From Acerihabitans arboris (GTDB lineage: Bacteria > Pseudomonadota > Gammaproteobacteria > Enterobacterales > Enterobacteriaceae), in assembly GCF_010131535.1 (NCBI RefSeq), contig NZ_WUBS01000002.1, positions 372,001-436,000 of the forward strand: a stretch of DNA of 64,000 bases, in the 5' to 3' direction. Position numbers and translations under genes: made by a program. Each line of letters starts with the position of its first letter. Positions within the stretch are counted from its first letter, which is position 1. Shown here one piece after another: positions 31,527 through 42,434 of the stretch. The notes beneath the pieces are model-generated. The model was not told where the DNA came from and made no database searches. It was given only the letters and a program-made list of their open reading frames with translations.

Positions 31527-34046
31527 CTAGTTTTTCTTCCAGGCCGGCCAGGTATCCGGCCGCGACCATAAGCGCAAGTGCAAACGCGACAGGACGATGG
31601 GATCGCTGATCACCGCCAGGCGCTGCGGGCCGCTCATGGCGCCCGGGCCGCTTTGCAGGGCCAGTTGCACATGCTCTTCACGCACGCGTTCAACGGCCTG
31701 GCTGATGCCGTGGCGCGCGGTGGCCATACCCACCGCCAAAGCGTTATAGGCGGGATCGACTACCGCGTGACGGAAACCGTCGGCCAGCGCCCGCGCCTGG
31801 TTACGGCGCAAGTAGGTTTCGGTATCGACCAGCTCTTTCGGCGGCGAATACTCTTCCGGGATCAGGAACAGGCTGACGCGCTGGCAGGCCAGGCCGAGAT
31901 TGGCGCGGCTGGAGAACACCGATACCCACGGCGACAGGATAAGCGAGAACACGATAGGCGACAGCCACCAGAGAAAACGCAAATCCAGCCAGGCCATGCC
32001 TCCGGCCCAAACCAGGCCCAACAGCATCTGCGGACCATGGCGCACAAAGGACTCGCTCCATGGGGTCGCATCATCGTCACGCTGCGGCGAGTTCCACTGT
32101 ACCTGCCAGCCCAGAAAGGCGCTGACCACGAATACGGTATGGAACAACATACGCACCGGCGCGAGCAATACGGAAAACAACATCTCCAGCAGCATCGAGC
32201 AGAACAGGATAGCCGCTCCACCGTACTCCCTGGCGCCTTTGGCAATAATCAATATGACGCTGAGCAGCTTAGGTAAGAACAGCAGCACCATGGTGGTGGA
32301 AAACAGCGCCACCGCCAGCTCAGGACGCCATTGCGGCCACACCGGGAACAGCTGGCGCGGCTGCAGGAAATACTGCGGTTCCATCAGGGTATGCACCACC
32401 TGCAGCGCGGTGGACAGCGCCAGGAACATAAACCACAGCGGCGCCGACAGATAGGACATGACGCCGGTCAGGAACACCGCCCGGTGAACCGGATGCATGC
32501 CCTTCACCAGGAACAGCCTGAAGTTCATCAGGTTGCCCTGGCACCAGCGCCGGTCCCGCTTGAGCTCGTCCAGCAGGTTGGGCGGCAGCTCTTCGTAGCT
32601 GCCCGGCAAATCATAGGCAATCCACACGCCCCAGCCGGCGCGGCGCATCAGTGCCGCCTCGACAAAATCGTGCGACAGTATCGAACCGGCGAATGAACCG
32701 TCACCCGGCAGCGGCGCCAGGGCGCAATGCTTGATAAAAGGCTCGACGCGGATGATGGCGTTATGGCCCCAATAATGGGATTCGCCCAGTTGCCAGTAAT
32801 GCAGCCCGGCGGTAAACAGCGGGCCGTAGACCCGGGTGGCGAACTGTTGGCAACGCGCGTACAGCGTATCCATGCCCGACGCCTTCGGCGCGCTTTGGAT
32901 AATGCCGGCGTTAGGATTGGCTTCCATCAGCCGCACCAGATTGGTCAGGCAACCGCCGCTCATGACGCTATCGGCATCCAGGATCACCATATAGCTGTAC
33001 TGCTTGCCCCAGCGGCGACAGAAGTCATCGATATTGCCGCTTTTACGCTTAACCCGGCGGCGGCGGCGGCGGTAAAATATCCGGCCGAATCCGCCGGTTT
33101 CCTGACATAGCTCCATCCAGGCCTTTTGTTCGGCAATACAGATATCGGCGTTATAGCTGTCGCTCAGGATATAGACGTCGAAATGCTCAATCTGCCCGGT
33201 CGCTTCCACCGATTCATAGGTGGCGCGCAGGCCGGCGAACACCCGTTCCACATCCTCGTTACAGATAGGCATGATCAGCGCGGTGCGGTGTTCGGGATTG
33301 AGCGGTTCGTCGCCGGTGGTACTGGCCGAGATACTGTATTTATCATGGCCGATAAGCAACTGCAGGAATCCCATCAGGGCGGTCCAGAAACCGGCCGAGA
33401 CCCAACAGAACAAAATGGCGAACAGGATCAGGATGCCGCTTTGCAGTACATAAGGCAGCAGTTGCAGCAGCGATTGCAGCCAGTCCTGGTGCAGCATATC
33501 CATGGGATCGATAAGCGCCCATCCCTGGTAGGGAAGAATGGTCTTCATATACCAGGTGGCGATGGCGGTCTGGAATAGGGTCAGCGCCAGCAGGATATAA
33601 CGGCGCATGGTGCCTACCCTGCGCCAGTTGGCTTCTTCGCGGGCCGCTTCCTGTTTATGGCGCGGCGCGCGCGTATGGCCGCGCATGGCGTCCCAGTAGC
33701 GCACGATGGGGTTGGTCAACCAGGGTTCCGGAAACATCGGCGTGCGGGTGATGGTCGGCATGGCCTTGATGGCGGTGCGGCCCTGGCTATCCTCCACCAG
33801 CACATCCTCGCGGCTTGCGGCATCAGGCCAGGCCATCTTCAGCCGGGACTTGACCGAATCCAGCGCGGCGTCATCTTGATCTTCGTTGAGGTTAATACCG
33901 GGGACGACGCCCCCGATATCGGCATGCAGGGATGCGAGGGACTGACTGCCATCCGACGGCACCTGTGCACGCAATGTGCCTTTTTGCTCGGCAGAAAGGG
34001 GCAAAGCCTCGATATACTCGAGGCTGGGTTCAGTTAGTTTATTCAT
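31527..34046 (-). CDS. opgH: OpgH, osmoregulated periplasmic glucan glucosyltransferase
   Basis: Inner-membrane family-2 glycosyltransferase that polymerises UDP-glucose into the glucan backbone; in E. coli it also links nutrient state to cell size through FtsZ. 839 aa (847 in E. coli). Cytoplasmic GT domain with metal-binding DADSVMSGG and the processive-enzyme motif RDRRWCQGN, surrounded by about eight membrane segments. Overlaps opgG by 8 bases. Confidence 0.96.
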   Translation of the reverse strand: MNKLTEPSLEYIEALPLSAEQKGTLRAQVPSDGSQSLASLHADIGGVVPGINLNEDQDDAALDSVKSRLKMAWPDAASREDVLVEDSQGRTAIKAMPTITRTPMFPEPWLTNPIVRYWDAMRGHTRAPRHKQEAAREEANWRRVGTMRRYILLALTLFQTAIATWYMKTILPYQGWALIDPMDMLHQDWLQSLLQLLPYVLQSGILILFAILFCWVSAGFWTALMGFLQLLIGHDKYSISASTTGDEPLNPEHRTALIMPICNEDVERVFAGLRATYESVEATGQIEHFDVYILSDSYNADICIAEQKAWMELCQETGGFGRIFYRRRRRRVKRKSGNIDDFCRRWGKQYSYMVILDADSVMSGGCLTNLVRLMEANPNAGIIQSAPKASGMDTLYARCQQFATRVYGPLFTAGLHYWQLGESHYWGHNAIIRVEPFIKHCALAPLPGDGSFAGSILSHDFVEAALMRRAGWGVWIAYDLPGSYEELPPNLLDELKRDRRWCQGNLMNFRLFLVKGMHPVHRAVFLTGVMSYLSAPLWFMFLALSTALQVVHTLMEPQYFLQPRQLFPVWPQWRPELAVALFSTTMVLLFLPKLLSVILIIAKGAREYGGAAILFCSMLLEMLFSVLLAPVRMLFHTVFVVSAFLGWQVQWNSPQRDDDATPWSESFVRHGPQMLLGLVWAGGMAWLDLRFLWWLSPIVFSLILSPWVSVFSSRANLGLACQRVSLFLIPEEYSPPKELVDTETYLRRNQARALADGFRHAVVDPAYNALAVGMATARHGISQAVERVREEHVQLALQSGPGAMSGPQRLAVISDPIVLSRLHLRLWSRPDTWPAWKKN

Positions 34047-35637
34047 TGGCAGGTAGCAAATAGCTCCAGGTTTCGGTCAATGTCTTATCGCCGTTCACCA
34101 GTGCGGCGCGCATCTCGGTGGGTTGTTTTTCATCTTTCACGCGCAGGCGCAGTGTCAGACGCCAGCCGCGCGTCACTGAATTATAGCGGACATTGTTTTC
34201 GACCACTTCGGCGTTATCGCCGACGCTAATCTGGGAAGCCATCGGGGTGTTGTCCGGCAGGTCCCGTAATGCCTGTCCGACAAAATCCACCTGGAACGCG
34301 GTAGTGCCGTCCGGCTGGCGAATCAGGTTGGACTGCTTGACATCCCCGGCTGAACGCAGGGTTTGTTTCACATAGGCGAACTCGGGAGTGTGGATTTTAT
34401 CCTCGTCGCGGGAAAAGTGCATCCGATAGGCTATATCGAACGGTTTGCCGACTTCCGGCAGTTTTTCCGGCGTCCAGAAAGCCACGATATTGTCGTTGGT
34501 TTCATCGGCGGTGGGGATCTCCACCAGTTCGACATGACCCTTGCCCCAATCGCCGCGCGGTTCTATCCAGCCGCTGGGGCGCAGATCGTAACGATCGTCG
34601 AGATCTTCATATTCGGCGAACGAACGGCCGCGTTGCAATAAGCCGAAGCCACGCGGGTTTTCCACCTGGAAGGTGCTGACGGATAAATGTTTGGGGTTAT
34701 TCAGCGGACGCCAGATCCACTCGCCGTTACCGGCATGGATGGACAGGCCGTTGGAATCATGCAGCGCCGGACGATAGTTCATCGTAGGCGAGGGCTGGTT
34801 CGGTCCAAACAGGAACATACTGGTCAATGGCGCCAGGCCCAGTTTACCCACTTTATCGCGCAGGAAAACCTTGGCCTGTACATCCACGCTGGTATCGCGT
34901 CCCGGATAGATAACAAACCGGTAAGCGCCGGTGGCGCGCGGCGAATCAAGCAGGGCGTAAAGCACCAAATGCTTATCGTTGGCCTGGGGCCGCTCAATCC
35001 AGAACTCCCGAAAACGCGGGAATTCCTCGCCCGAGGGTAAGGCGGTATCGATGGCCAGGCCGCGCGCGGAAAGACCGTAGACCTGGCCTTTGCCGATAAC
35101 CCGGAAATAGCTGGCGCCCAGCATGCTGGCGATTTCGTCGCTCTTGTCGGCTTTGTTGACCGGATACAGGATCTTAAAGCCGGCGAAACCCAGGTTTTTC
35201 ACCAGTTCGGGATCGTGGTTCACCGAACCAAAGGTAAACAGGTCCGGGGTATATTTAATCTCGGTGACAGCGGAGGACGTCACTTCGTTGATTTTTACCG
35301 GCGTGTCGAAATACATCCCCTGATGGTAAAACTCCAGCTTGAACGGGGTCGGCTGATCGTGCCAGTAGGACTTTTCATGATTGAATTGGATCTGCTGGTA
35401 ATCAGCAAATTTCATTTCACGGAATTGGGAAGGCAAATTACTTTTGGGTGCCTCATAACCTTTACCAGCCAGTTCCTGCGCTTGTTTAGCCACATCGTCA
35501 ATAGAAAATGCCCATGAAGGCAAAGCGTATAACGACAACAACACCGTTGCTCCCAGCAAACGGAGACTCGCTTTAGGTAATTTGACGAAAAATTTATTAT
35601 TTGGCACATCCCCCCCTATGCGTGTGCTCTTAATCAT
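34039..35637 (-). CDS. opgG: OpgG, periplasmic glucan biosynthesis protein
   Basis: Periplasmic protein needed to branch osmoregulated periplasmic glucans. 532 aa (511 in E. coli). The N-terminus has about 20 extra residues before a signal peptide that ends [10 protein letters not shown]; the mature part begins [11 protein letters not shown] as in E. coli. A later start is possible, but no better ribosome site was seen. First gene of opgGH. Confidence 0.95.
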   Translation of the reverse strand: MIKSTRIGGDVPNNKFFVKLPKASLRLLGATVLLSLYALPSWAFSIDDVAKQAQELAGKGYEAPKSNLPSQFREMKFADYQQIQFNHEKSYWHDQPTPFKLEFYHQGMYFDTPVKINEVTSSAVTEIKYTPDLFTFGSVNHDPELVKNLGFAGFKILYPVNKADKSDEIASMLGASYFRVIGKGQVYGLSARGLAIDTALPSGEEFPRFREFWIERPQANDKHLVLYALLDSPRATGAYRFVIYPGRDTSVDVQAKVFLRDKVGKLGLAPLTSMFLFGPNQPSPTMNYRPALHDSNGLSIHAGNGEWIWRPLNNPKHLSVSTFQVENPRGFGLLQRGRSFAEYEDLDDRYDLRPSGWIEPRGDWGKGHVELVEIPTADETNDNIVAFWTPEKLPEVGKPFDIAYRMHFSRDEDKIHTPEFAYVKQTLRSAGDVKQSNLIRQPDGTTAFQVDFVGQALRDLPDNTPMASQISVGDNAEVVENNVRYNSVTRGWRLTLRLRVKDEKQPTEMRAALVNGDKTLTETWSYLLPANE

Positions 35638-36011
35638 TTAAAGCAATTTTAATTGATAAATCACTTCTCGGACAGCATGGTACGGCGATCGTTCATCACT
35701 TTACCCTTACCGGCTTGGCGTTTAATCAACAGGCTATAAAACAAGCTCATCTACCGGTAAAAGATAGTCTAAAACAGCAAATTCCAACAATCGGTACCGC
35801 CCGCTGATTTTACCTGACCCATCAGCGGGGGGTTAATCATTTTTGACGTAAACCCAAAGTTATTAAAAAAAAGGGCTTTAAAGCCGCGCGCAGGCCGATA
35901 CGCGGGAAAAATACGCCGGCGCCGGGACCGAGGATTATTTTATTTTGCCGTTTTTATAGGAAAAATCTTATTACATTGCTTTATTCAAATTACCCGCTAA
36001 TCCCCCGCCGA
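35638..36011. other. opgG upstream region
   Basis: 374 bases between clsC and opgG. It holds the clsC terminator (35865-35885) and, nearer opgG, AT-rich DNA that must contain the opgGH promoter. No operator could be named. Confidence 0.5.
35865..35885 (-). terminator. intrinsic terminator of clsC
   Basis: Minus strand: self-complementary GGCTTTAAAGCC followed by CTTTTTTTTA. Lies about 125 bases past the clsC stop. Confidence 0.65.
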
Positions 36012-37448
36012 CTATAATAGCCAGTCCACCGGTAAATGATAAAGCGCGCGGATAATCCAGCGCTCCACAATATGGGTTGCGGGCTCCTGCCAATGAATCA
36101 ACTCCTGCTCGCCCTGGTATTCCCGCCAATACATCTTTCCCTGTTCATCCAGGCAGACCTGGTACGCATTCTGGCGCAGGGTGCCGATGAATAGCCGATG
36201 GATGGTTTCGGCAAGCTCTTCGCTGCCGATAACGAACCCCATTTCGGTGTTAAGCATGGCGGAACGGGGATCAAAATTAAAAGAACCGACAAATACCTCC
36301 CGGCTATCCACGCTGAACGTTTTGGCATGCAGGCTGGAACCCGACTTCCCGGTCAAGCCCCGGTCCCGCGGCTGGTGCGATTCAAAGCTGTTGCGTTTCA
36401 GTTCGTAAAGTTTAATGCCGTGGGTCAGCAGGGCCCGGCGCCATTTGGCATAACCGGCATGGACAATCGCCACGTCGTTGGCGTTCAGGGAGTTGGTCAG
36501 CACCGCAATCTTCACCCCTTTGGCGGCCAGGGCGACCAACTGCTCCACCCCGGCTTTGGTGGGCACGAAATAGGGCGAAATGATATCCAGGCGTCGTTCA
36601 GGTTCATCAATAACGCTTTTTATCCGGCTGGTGAGCAGGCCGTGGTCGGCAACCTGGCCCAGGGCCTTGGCCGGGTCGTCGCTGAGCAGCCGCGTCCTGG
36701 CCCAGATAAACGGCAGGCTGCCGGCCTGCAGCCGCACAAAAAAATCCGCCCGTTCCAACCGTTTGACATAGCGCTCGGCATGGGGATTCAAGCTGACCTG
36801 CCCCATCATGCTGCTGATGCTGTTCTTGCCGCCCAGGCGGGAAGATCGGACCGCCCGCGAGAGCGGGCAAACCGCGCGACAATCCCAGTAGCGTTGAAAA
36901 TCGCGTCCCACCTGCTCCACCACCGGCCCTATCGCCAGCACGTCGAGATCGGAAAACAACTGCTCGCCGCCGGCGCTAAAATAGGCGTCGCCCACATTCC
37001 GGCCGCCGATAATCGTGGCCTGGTTATCAACGGTGAAACTTTTATTATGCATGCGCCGGTTGAGGCGGGAAAAATCGGTCAGGTACGAAAATGCGCGCAC
37101 GGCGCGGGTCTGGAAGGCGTTAAACAGGCGGACTTCGATGTTCGGATGCTGATCCAGCGCCAGTAAAATCTTGTCCAGGCCGCGGGTATTGTTATCATCG
37201 AGCAACAAACGCACCTTGACCCCGCGATCCGCCGCGCGCTGCACCACGCTGTACATCAACATGCCGGACATGTCCTTGTTCCAGATATAATATTGCAGGT
37301 CCAGGGTCTGTTCGGCCAGGTCGGCAAGCTTCATGCGCGCGGCAAAAGCATCCAGGCCGTCCGACAGCGGATAAATGCCGGACTGTTCGGGATGGACGTG
37401 CGTCAGGCGCGATATCGCCTGCCCGATACGCCCGTTAAGTCGTTGCAT
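36012..37448 (-). CDS. clsC: ClsC, cardiolipin synthase
   Basis: Phospholipase-D-type synthase; the E. coli enzyme uses phosphatidylglycerol and phosphatidylethanolamine. 478 aa (473 in E. coli). Two HKD motifs: HNKSFTVDNQATIIGGRN and HAKTFSVDSREVFVGSFN. The C-terminal LPVDWLL matches the family. The frame stays open to 37517 with a hydrophobic extra N-terminus of 23 residues; neither start has a good ribosome site, and 37448 is chosen by length. E. coli ClsC works best with its neighbour YmdB, which is not seen here. Confidence 0.9.
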   Translation of the reverse strand: MQRLNGRIGQAISRLTHVHPEQSGIYPLSDGLDAFAARMKLADLAEQTLDLQYYIWNKDMSGMLMYSVVQRAADRGVKVRLLLDDNNTRGLDKILLALDQHPNIEVRLFNAFQTRAVRAFSYLTDFSRLNRRMHNKSFTVDNQATIIGGRNVGDAYFSAGGEQLFSDLDVLAIGPVVEQVGRDFQRYWDCRAVCPLSRAVRSSRLGGKNSISSMMGQVSLNPHAERYVKRLERADFFVRLQAGSLPFIWARTRLLSDDPAKALGQVADHGLLTSRIKSVIDEPERRLDIISPYFVPTKAGVEQLVALAAKGVKIAVLTNSLNANDVAIVHAGYAKWRRALLTHGIKLYELKRNSFESHQPRDRGLTGKSGSSLHAKTFSVDSREVFVGSFNFDPRSAMLNTEMGFVIGSEELAETIHRLFIGTLRQNAYQVCLDEQGKMYWREYQGEQELIHWQEPATHIVERWIIRALYHLPVDWLL

Positions 37449-37731
37449 AAAAGCGGCTCGAAGAAAAAGAAGATGCCATATTACTCCAGGACAGCATAAA
37501 GGAAGACATTTCATCATAGTACCGGCCAGAACAATTGCCCGGCCCGGCCGGTTTTTTTCCCGGGAGCCGACAGCAACCGGCCGGTTTTTCAGCTGCCCGG
37601 GCCGCTAAGTTTGCAATGCGGATCGCAAAGCGGGCGATAGCCAGAACCTTCTCGACCGTCACCTGTCTACTTTAAATGATATGTTGTTCGGCCCGCGCAG
37701 GTAAAGGCGGTCACGCAAAGGGGGAAGCGCG

Positions 37732-38922
37732 ATGCAAGATCAGATAAATCATGGGTTAGCGCCCATGCATAAACCGTCGCTGTTCCAAAGTTTCCTCCAG
37801 GGAGGCTTTGACTGCTCGACGGAGGTCCGCGGGGACGGACGCCGCCTTGACCTGATTCTTTCCAGCGGACATGAGATGCTGGCATCAAAGGACTACGCGC
37901 AGCTGGCGGAGCAGAAGATCACCACGGTACGCGACGGCCTGCGCTGGCATTTGATCGAGACGCTCCCCGGCCAGTATGACTGGTCCAGCTTTTTGCCGAT
38001 GCTGCACGCCGCGCAGGTCAATCACGTCCAGGTGATTTGGGATCTGTGCCATTACGGCTGGCCGGATCATGTCGACGTATGGCAACCCGAGTTTGTCGAG
38101 CGCTTCGCGCGTTTTGCCGGCGCGGTGGCCGCCCGGGTGCGTGACGAAGGCATCGCGGCGCCCTGTTATACGCCCATCAACGCCATCTCGTTCCTCGCCT
38201 GGGCCGGCGGCGACATGGCGCATATCCAGCCCATGGCCGCCAACAAAGGCAAAGCGCTAAAGCTTCAGCTGGTCAAGGCGACCCTGGCCGCCATTGACGC
38301 CATCCGCGCCGTCGACGGCTCGGCGCGTTTCCTCCAGCCTGAGCCCGTGGTCCATATCAATGCGCTCCAGGGCAAGCCCGAGCAGGAGCCGGACGCGGAA
38401 GCGCTGCGGCTGGCGCAGTTTGACGTTTGGGATATGCTCGGCGGCAAGCTGAATCCTGAGCTGGGCGGCGGCCCGGATTACCTGGATATCCTGGGCGTCA
38501 ATTACCGTCCGGGGAATCAATGGTTCCACCAGGGCGGGGGCATCGCCTTCGATGACAGCCATTACCGGCCTTTTGCCGCCATTCTGCGGGAAATATACCA
38601 GCGTTACCGGCGGCCGGTGCTTATCGCCGAAACCGGCGCGGAAAACGAGCTGCGCGTGCCCTGGATGCGTTATATCTTCGAGCAAGCCATTTTGGCCATG
38701 AAAAACGAAGTGGCGGTCGAGGGGATATGTATTTACCCGGTGGCGGATTATCGCAGCTGGAGCGGCGACAAACATCAGCCGTTCGGTTTACTGGGCATGC
38801 AGGATGTTAACGGCTGCCGTTCGCTTTATGAACCCCTGTCGCTGGAAATCCGCAGCCAGCAGATACGCCTGAAGGGCCTGCTGGAAGACATCCAGCCGGA
38901 CGAGCGGGCGATGCCGGCCTAG
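37732..38922 (+). CDS. GH1-like (beta/alpha)8 protein
   Basis: 396 aa; a truncated-looking family-1 glycosidase fold, often annotated as beta-glucosidase-like. The equivalent of the nucleophile block is LIAETGAENE, but where GH1 enzymes have the acid/base motif NEP this protein has TPINAISF, with no Glu. It may not be a classical retaining glycosidase. Ribosome site GGGGGAAG. It stands alone between clsC and small membrane genes; substrate unknown. Confidence 0.75.
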   Translation: MQDQINHGLAPMHKPSLFQSFLQGGFDCSTEVRGDGRRLDLILSSGHEMLASKDYAQLAEQKITTVRDGLRWHLIETLPGQYDWSSFLPMLHAAQVNHVQVIWDLCHYGWPDHVDVWQPEFVERFARFAGAVAARVRDEGIAAPCYTPINAISFLAWAGGDMAHIQPMAANKGKALKLQLVKATLAAIDAIRAVDGSARFLQPEPVVHINALQGKPEQEPDAEALRLAQFDVWDMLGGKLNPELGGGPDYLDILGVNYRPGNQWFHQGGGIAFDDSHYRPFAAILREIYQRYRRPVLIAETGAENELRVPWMRYIFEQAILAMKNEVAVEGICIYPVADYRSWSGDKHQPFGLLGMQDVNGCRSLYEPLSLEIRSQQIRLKGLLEDIQPDERAMPA

Positions 38923-38960
38923 CGCCGGCGAATCCGTCCTCGCGCCGGGGACGGATTGGC

Positions 38961-39134
38961 TCAAAGGGAGGACTCGGCCTGCTGTTTATAACAAGAGCCG
39001 ACATCCACCTCTGGATTATGTTTTATGTCATAAAAATAAGCGATGCCGAACAGTACTGACACAACGATTAAGACAGATATTAATAAACCGATTATGGCGA
39101 TTAGTTTGGTATCATCCAGTCTGCTGTTTTCCAT
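38961..39134 (-). CDS. 57-aa single-pass membrane protein
   Basis: Begins MENSRLDDTKLIAIIGLLIS and has one membrane helix (about 11-34), then a polar tail with one cysteine ending QQAESSL. Excellent ribosome site (GGAAGGAGTAGAC before the ATG). No family recognised. It lies just downstream of a second small membrane gene on the same strand. Confidence 0.72.
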   Translation of the reverse strand: MENSRLDDTKLIAIIGLLISVLIVVSVLFGIAYFYDIKHNPEVDVGSCYKQQAESSL

Positions 39135-39163
39135 GTCTACTCCTTCCTTTCGCCCATCTGAAG

Positions 39164-39355
39164 TCAGATAATCCAGAGCGTCACCAAAATGATAAAGCTA
39201 ATAAGCGTGCCCGATGCTATGGCAAGCACCGCAATCGCAAACTGAGCGTCGTTGATCGTTTCCCGATACGCTTTTTCGCGATGCGCATGACGACTTTTTT
39301 TCACAAAGATACTTTTCAACAGAAAATAAACGGGAAGACTCGCCAGCGTTATCAA
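39164..39355 (-). CDS. 63-aa small membrane protein, start uncertain
   Basis: Two hydrophobic segments (about 1-18 and 38-63) flank a basic polar stretch with KKSRHAHREKAYRE. The longest frame starts at TTG (39355) with no ribosome site; an internal GTG at 39304 would leave 46 aa and one helix. Unknown function. Adjacent to the 57-aa membrane gene 29 bases away. Confidence 0.5.
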   Translation of the reverse strand: MITLASLPVYFLLKSIFVKKSRHAHREKAYRETINDAQFAIAVLAIASGTLISFIILVTLWII

Positions 39356-39473
39356 GCGCTGAAACGCTTATAAAATAGGCGAATCAATGAAGCGATGCAA
39401 GCGACAAAATCCGGACAGCCAATACTGTTTCCAGCAGGGCCATGGCGGGGCATAGCCCTGCAACAAGGCGGCG

Positions 39474-39656
39474 TCAGCAGACGCCGAAGTCGCCGTCCTC
39501 TTTATACAACGAAAGTTCCTCGGGTTTAAACTGTTTCGCGTTTTCCTCGCCGGAATCCATCATGCCGCAAAACACGATGCCGTTTTCAACTTTTACCACG
39601 CTCATTGCCGGTCCGCCTTTAATCGGCTGGACGATGTCGCCGGTTTCGAAAGCCAT
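39474..39656 (-). CDS. YodC-like DUF2158 protein
   Basis: 60 aa, starting MAFETGDIVQPIKGGPAMSV. The GD-V-x-KGGP-M pattern and the following beta-strands match the DUF2158/YodC family, small SH3-like proteins of unknown function. Ribosome site GGAGAG. Monocistronic as far as visible. Confidence 0.82.
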   Translation of the reverse strand: MAFETGDIVQPIKGGPAMSVVKVENGIVFCGMMDSGEENAKQFKPEELSLYKEDGDFGVC

Positions 39657-40032
39657 AGTACTCTCCTTGCCCGCAGGCGGTGAGCGGCCACGCCCGGATT
39701 GGCCTGGCCGGTGCCATTACTGTCAGCCTAGAAGGCCGCGGCTCCCGCGTCAAAGGCTTAAAGAGTAAATGAAACTGAACACACGCCGCCCCGCCGCCCA
39801 CTGTCGCCGCCGTCCAGCAGCGGCGGCGTAAAAGCGCTGTTGCCCTTCTCAGGCGCCTCGTTTCCCGATTAGCGCATTATTCTTGTTTCTAATAAGAATG
39901 TATTTGTTATAAATTTTTTGATGACAGGATGATTAATTAGCCTGATACTTAACGTCTGTTTGCTATTATCCGGTGATGCAGCGGGCCAGTAGCCTACCGC
40001 ATAACGCAGCGGTAACTGACACTGGCGGTACC
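39657..40032. other. intergenic region
   Basis: 376 bases. Contains a GC hairpin, CGCCGCCG with its complement (about 39807-39828), without a T-run, then AT-rich DNA before the next gene. No gene supported. Confidence 0.45.
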
Positions 40033-40485
40033 ATGATCAAAAATAAGTACTCAACCGATTTTGCCAATGCGGCTCTTGATGAACAGGGTGTGGCGCAGCA
40101 CTCCGGTTGGGCAGTGGCTTACTGCAGCCATCCGGTAACGCGCGAATACCTTTGCGCGACCATGGAATTCCTGTGCGCCGGGGTGCGGCTGCCCGCCTTT
40201 AGCTATGGCGATAAGCCGGTGTTGCCCGGGAAGAATATGGCGTTGGTAAGATCGCTCGACGGCGCGCACTGGGAAGCGGTGGCCGATTTGCGCGGCCAAA
40301 CCGCCTATCGTATCAGCGATGGGGTGATGATCCGTATTGATTTCCTGACCGAACTGCCGCCGTCGATGACGCTGCTGGCGCCGTTAAAATCCACCGATTT
40401 ATGGGACGGCGATCGGTGGATGGACGCCAGTTTAGTCACGCCGCACCTGCCGCTGGCCGCCAACCTGCCGTTGTTGCTGAAATAA
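40033..40485 (+). CDS. orphan protein resembling phage tail-fibre assembly proteins
   Basis: 150 aa from the ATG at 40033 (an in-frame GTG at 39973 is an alternative; neither has a good ribosome site). The C-terminal part, with HWEAVADLRGQTAYRI, ELPPSMTLLAP and DLWDGDRWMD, follows the pattern of tail-fibre assembly chaperones (W-x-x-V-x-D-x-R-G, then L-P, then W-x-x-x-x-W). No other phage gene is near, so it may be a domesticated remnant. Function not assigned. Confidence 0.6.
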   Translation: MIKNKYSTDFANAALDEQGVAQHSGWAVAYCSHPVTREYLCATMEFLCAGVRLPAFSYGDKPVLPGKNMALVRSLDGAHWEAVADLRGQTAYRISDGVMIRIDFLTELPPSMTLLAPLKSTDLWDGDRWMDASLVTPHLPLAANLPLLLK

Positions 40486-40566
40486 CCTGTAATCCGTACC
40501 CATGTCCGTCGTGGCGGGAACCGCCTCTTATAGCGCGGGCTCCCGACGCGGCTCACCCTGGTGGAT

Positions 40567-41262
40567 TTATGATCGCACGCGAAAGCGTTCCAGGGTTTCA
40601 TCATCCAACTGGTAATACTCCCCTTTCAGTTCCGCGCAAAGCTTACTCATAAACGTTATCAGGTAATCGATGTTATACGCCGCCATCCGGCGACCCATTT
40701 CCGTTTGCATGGTGTCAGCCAGGGTCAGCAGTTTGGTCTGGAAATGATCAAAGGTATAGTTGATATCGTCCAGCGGCCGGTGCAGGGCCAGCGGATCCTC
40801 CGCATGAAACAGGCCGCGTCCCAGCTGTCCCGAGACATGGAATACGCGGGCCAGGCCAATGGCTCCCAGCGATTCAAGCCTGTCGGCGTCCTGGACGATT
40901 TTGGCTTCCAGGGTCTCGGGCGTAATGCCCGCGCTGAAACTATGGGCCTCGATGGCATGGGCCACGCCCGGATAGGCGCTGGCGGGAAAGTCCGGGAAGT
41001 GTTCGGCCAATATCCGCCGCGTTTCCTGCGCGGCGCGCCTTGAAGCCAAAGAGCGGTCCGGGTGGTTTTTCGGCAAATTGACCACATCATGAAAATAGCA
41101 GGCCGTTAAAACGGTTAATTCATCGGCCGCCGACAGATGCATTATTTTCTGGGCGGTATGCCATACACGGCTGAAATGGGCAAGATCGTGCGCTTTATCA
41201 TCTTGTGGAAAATACTGTTCCAGATACTCCTTGAACCGGCGTTCCCATTCGTGCAGTTCCAT
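40567..41262 (-). CDS. yedJ: YedJ family HD-domain phosphohydrolase
   Basis: 231 aa, as in E. coli YedJ. HD-superfamily metal residues in AHDLAHFSRVWHTAQ, CYFHDVVNLPKNHPD and KIVQDADRLESLGAIG. Probably hydrolyses a phosphorylated nucleotide; substrate unknown. In E. coli yedJ is elsewhere, so gene order differs here. Confidence 0.92.
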   Translation of the reverse strand: MELHEWERRFKEYLEQYFPQDDKAHDLAHFSRVWHTAQKIMHLSAADELTVLTACYFHDVVNLPKNHPDRSLASRRAAQETRRILAEHFPDFPASAYPGVAHAIEAHSFSAGITPETLEAKIVQDADRLESLGAIGLARVFHVSGQLGRGLFHAEDPLALHRPLDDINYTFDHFQTKLLTLADTMQTEMGRRMAAYNIDYLITFMSKLCAELKGEYYQLDDETLERFRVRS

Positions 41263-41482
41263 ATGTACCTCCTGCCAGCTAGTAGACGCTTATTTTATCC
41301 CTTGCGTTAACCTCTCCCGAGGGTATCCCGGTCCGGCCCCGCGCGATGCCGGGATGTCCTCTAATGTCGGCCAACGTCCCTATTTAATCGGGGGAGTCAG
41401 TGTAATAAGCCACATCCGGCGCTGCGCGGCAAGCATAATGCGGGATCTGCGCCGCCGGATGCTACCGGCGGCAGCCCTGGAC

Positions 41483-42094
41483 TCATTGCCCTGGCCGCAG
41501 CGCCCCGACGATAAAACGTCCCGCCGTCGCCACGCCTTCCGCATTAAGACTATGCCCCAGCCCGGGCAGGATAAACGAGGTCACTGCCACGCCAAGCCCT
41601 TCCAACGTAAGCGCGGCACGCTCGGTTTCCTGGGGACTGATGACCGGATCCTGCGCGCCGTGAATCAGCAGCACCGGCAGATGCGCCGGCGGCGTCAGGG
41701 GCGCAGGCGAGGATAAACGCCCTGAAAACGCCACGACGCCGGCCAGTTGCCACCGCCCCGAAACCACGGCATCCAGCGCCATGATGGAACCTTGGGAAAA
41801 CCCCAGCAGCACCACCCGCTCCGGCTGCCCGGCCAGCCCGTTTTCCGCCATCAGCCCGGTAAGCGTGGCATCAAAGGCGGCCCTGGCCGCGGCTACCCGT
41901 TCCGGCCGGTTATGTTCCGTTACACCGGTGATGCTAAACCATTGGCGGCCGGGTCCCTGCTCAAATGGAAAGGGCGCATCCGGGGCGACAAAACCTGTTT
42001 CCGGCAGGTTGGGGCGCCAGATATCGCCCAATGGCGCCAGGTCGTTCCCATTGCTGCCCACGCCATGCAACATGATAACCAGGCTTCGGCTCAT
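41483..42094 (-). CDS. YpfH-like alpha/beta-hydrolase esterase
   Basis: 203 aa phospholipase/carboxylesterase family. Oxyanion segment MLHGVGSNGND, nucleophile elbow GFSQGS, Asp in LIHGAQDPVI and His in LPGLGHSLN complete the triad. Cytosolic serine esterase; substrate unknown. Its stop lies about 220 bases from the yedJ start on the same strand. Confidence 0.88.
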   Translation of the reverse strand: MSRSLVIMLHGVGSNGNDLAPLGDIWRPNLPETGFVAPDAPFPFEQGPGRQWFSITGVTEHNRPERVAAARAAFDATLTGLMAENGLAGQPERVVLLGFSQGSIMALDAVVSGRWQLAGVVAFSGRLSSPAPLTPPAHLPVLLIHGAQDPVISPQETERAALTLEGLGVAVTSFILPGLGHSLNAEGVATAGRFIVGALRPGQ

Positions 42095-42434
42095 GGCTGA
42101 TTTTCCTTATCAAGACCGTTACGCGCCGTCGGTTCTCCGTGGCAGCGCAAGGGGCAAGTTGATATTATGCCGGTGGCGGCAAGGCGCATCGGCCGTGGGC
42201 ACTGACCCTCCGGCGCTGCTTCAGGGCTTACCCGGGTTCCCACCGGGAAAATCCACCGGCGCGCGCGTTCAGCCGCGGCGTGACGGATCACCCTGATGGC
42301 GCGGCGTCGTACCCAAGGTTACACATATTATTTCCCTCTTGGGCCGTTGTGAACATATAATGCCCATCCGGTCATCCTCGACCCGGAATAAACTATCCAA
42401 TTACTGCCTGCGTGGCGATAACATCTGACTAACT
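42095..42434. other. intergenic region between divergent genes
   Basis: 340 bases between the esterase and ldtB starts. GC-rich near the esterase, AT-richer near ldtB. No named element seen. Confidence 0.45.

Noticed and set aside
36198-37166. 322-codon frame opposite clsC
   Set aside because: Antisense shadow with no recognisable protein features.
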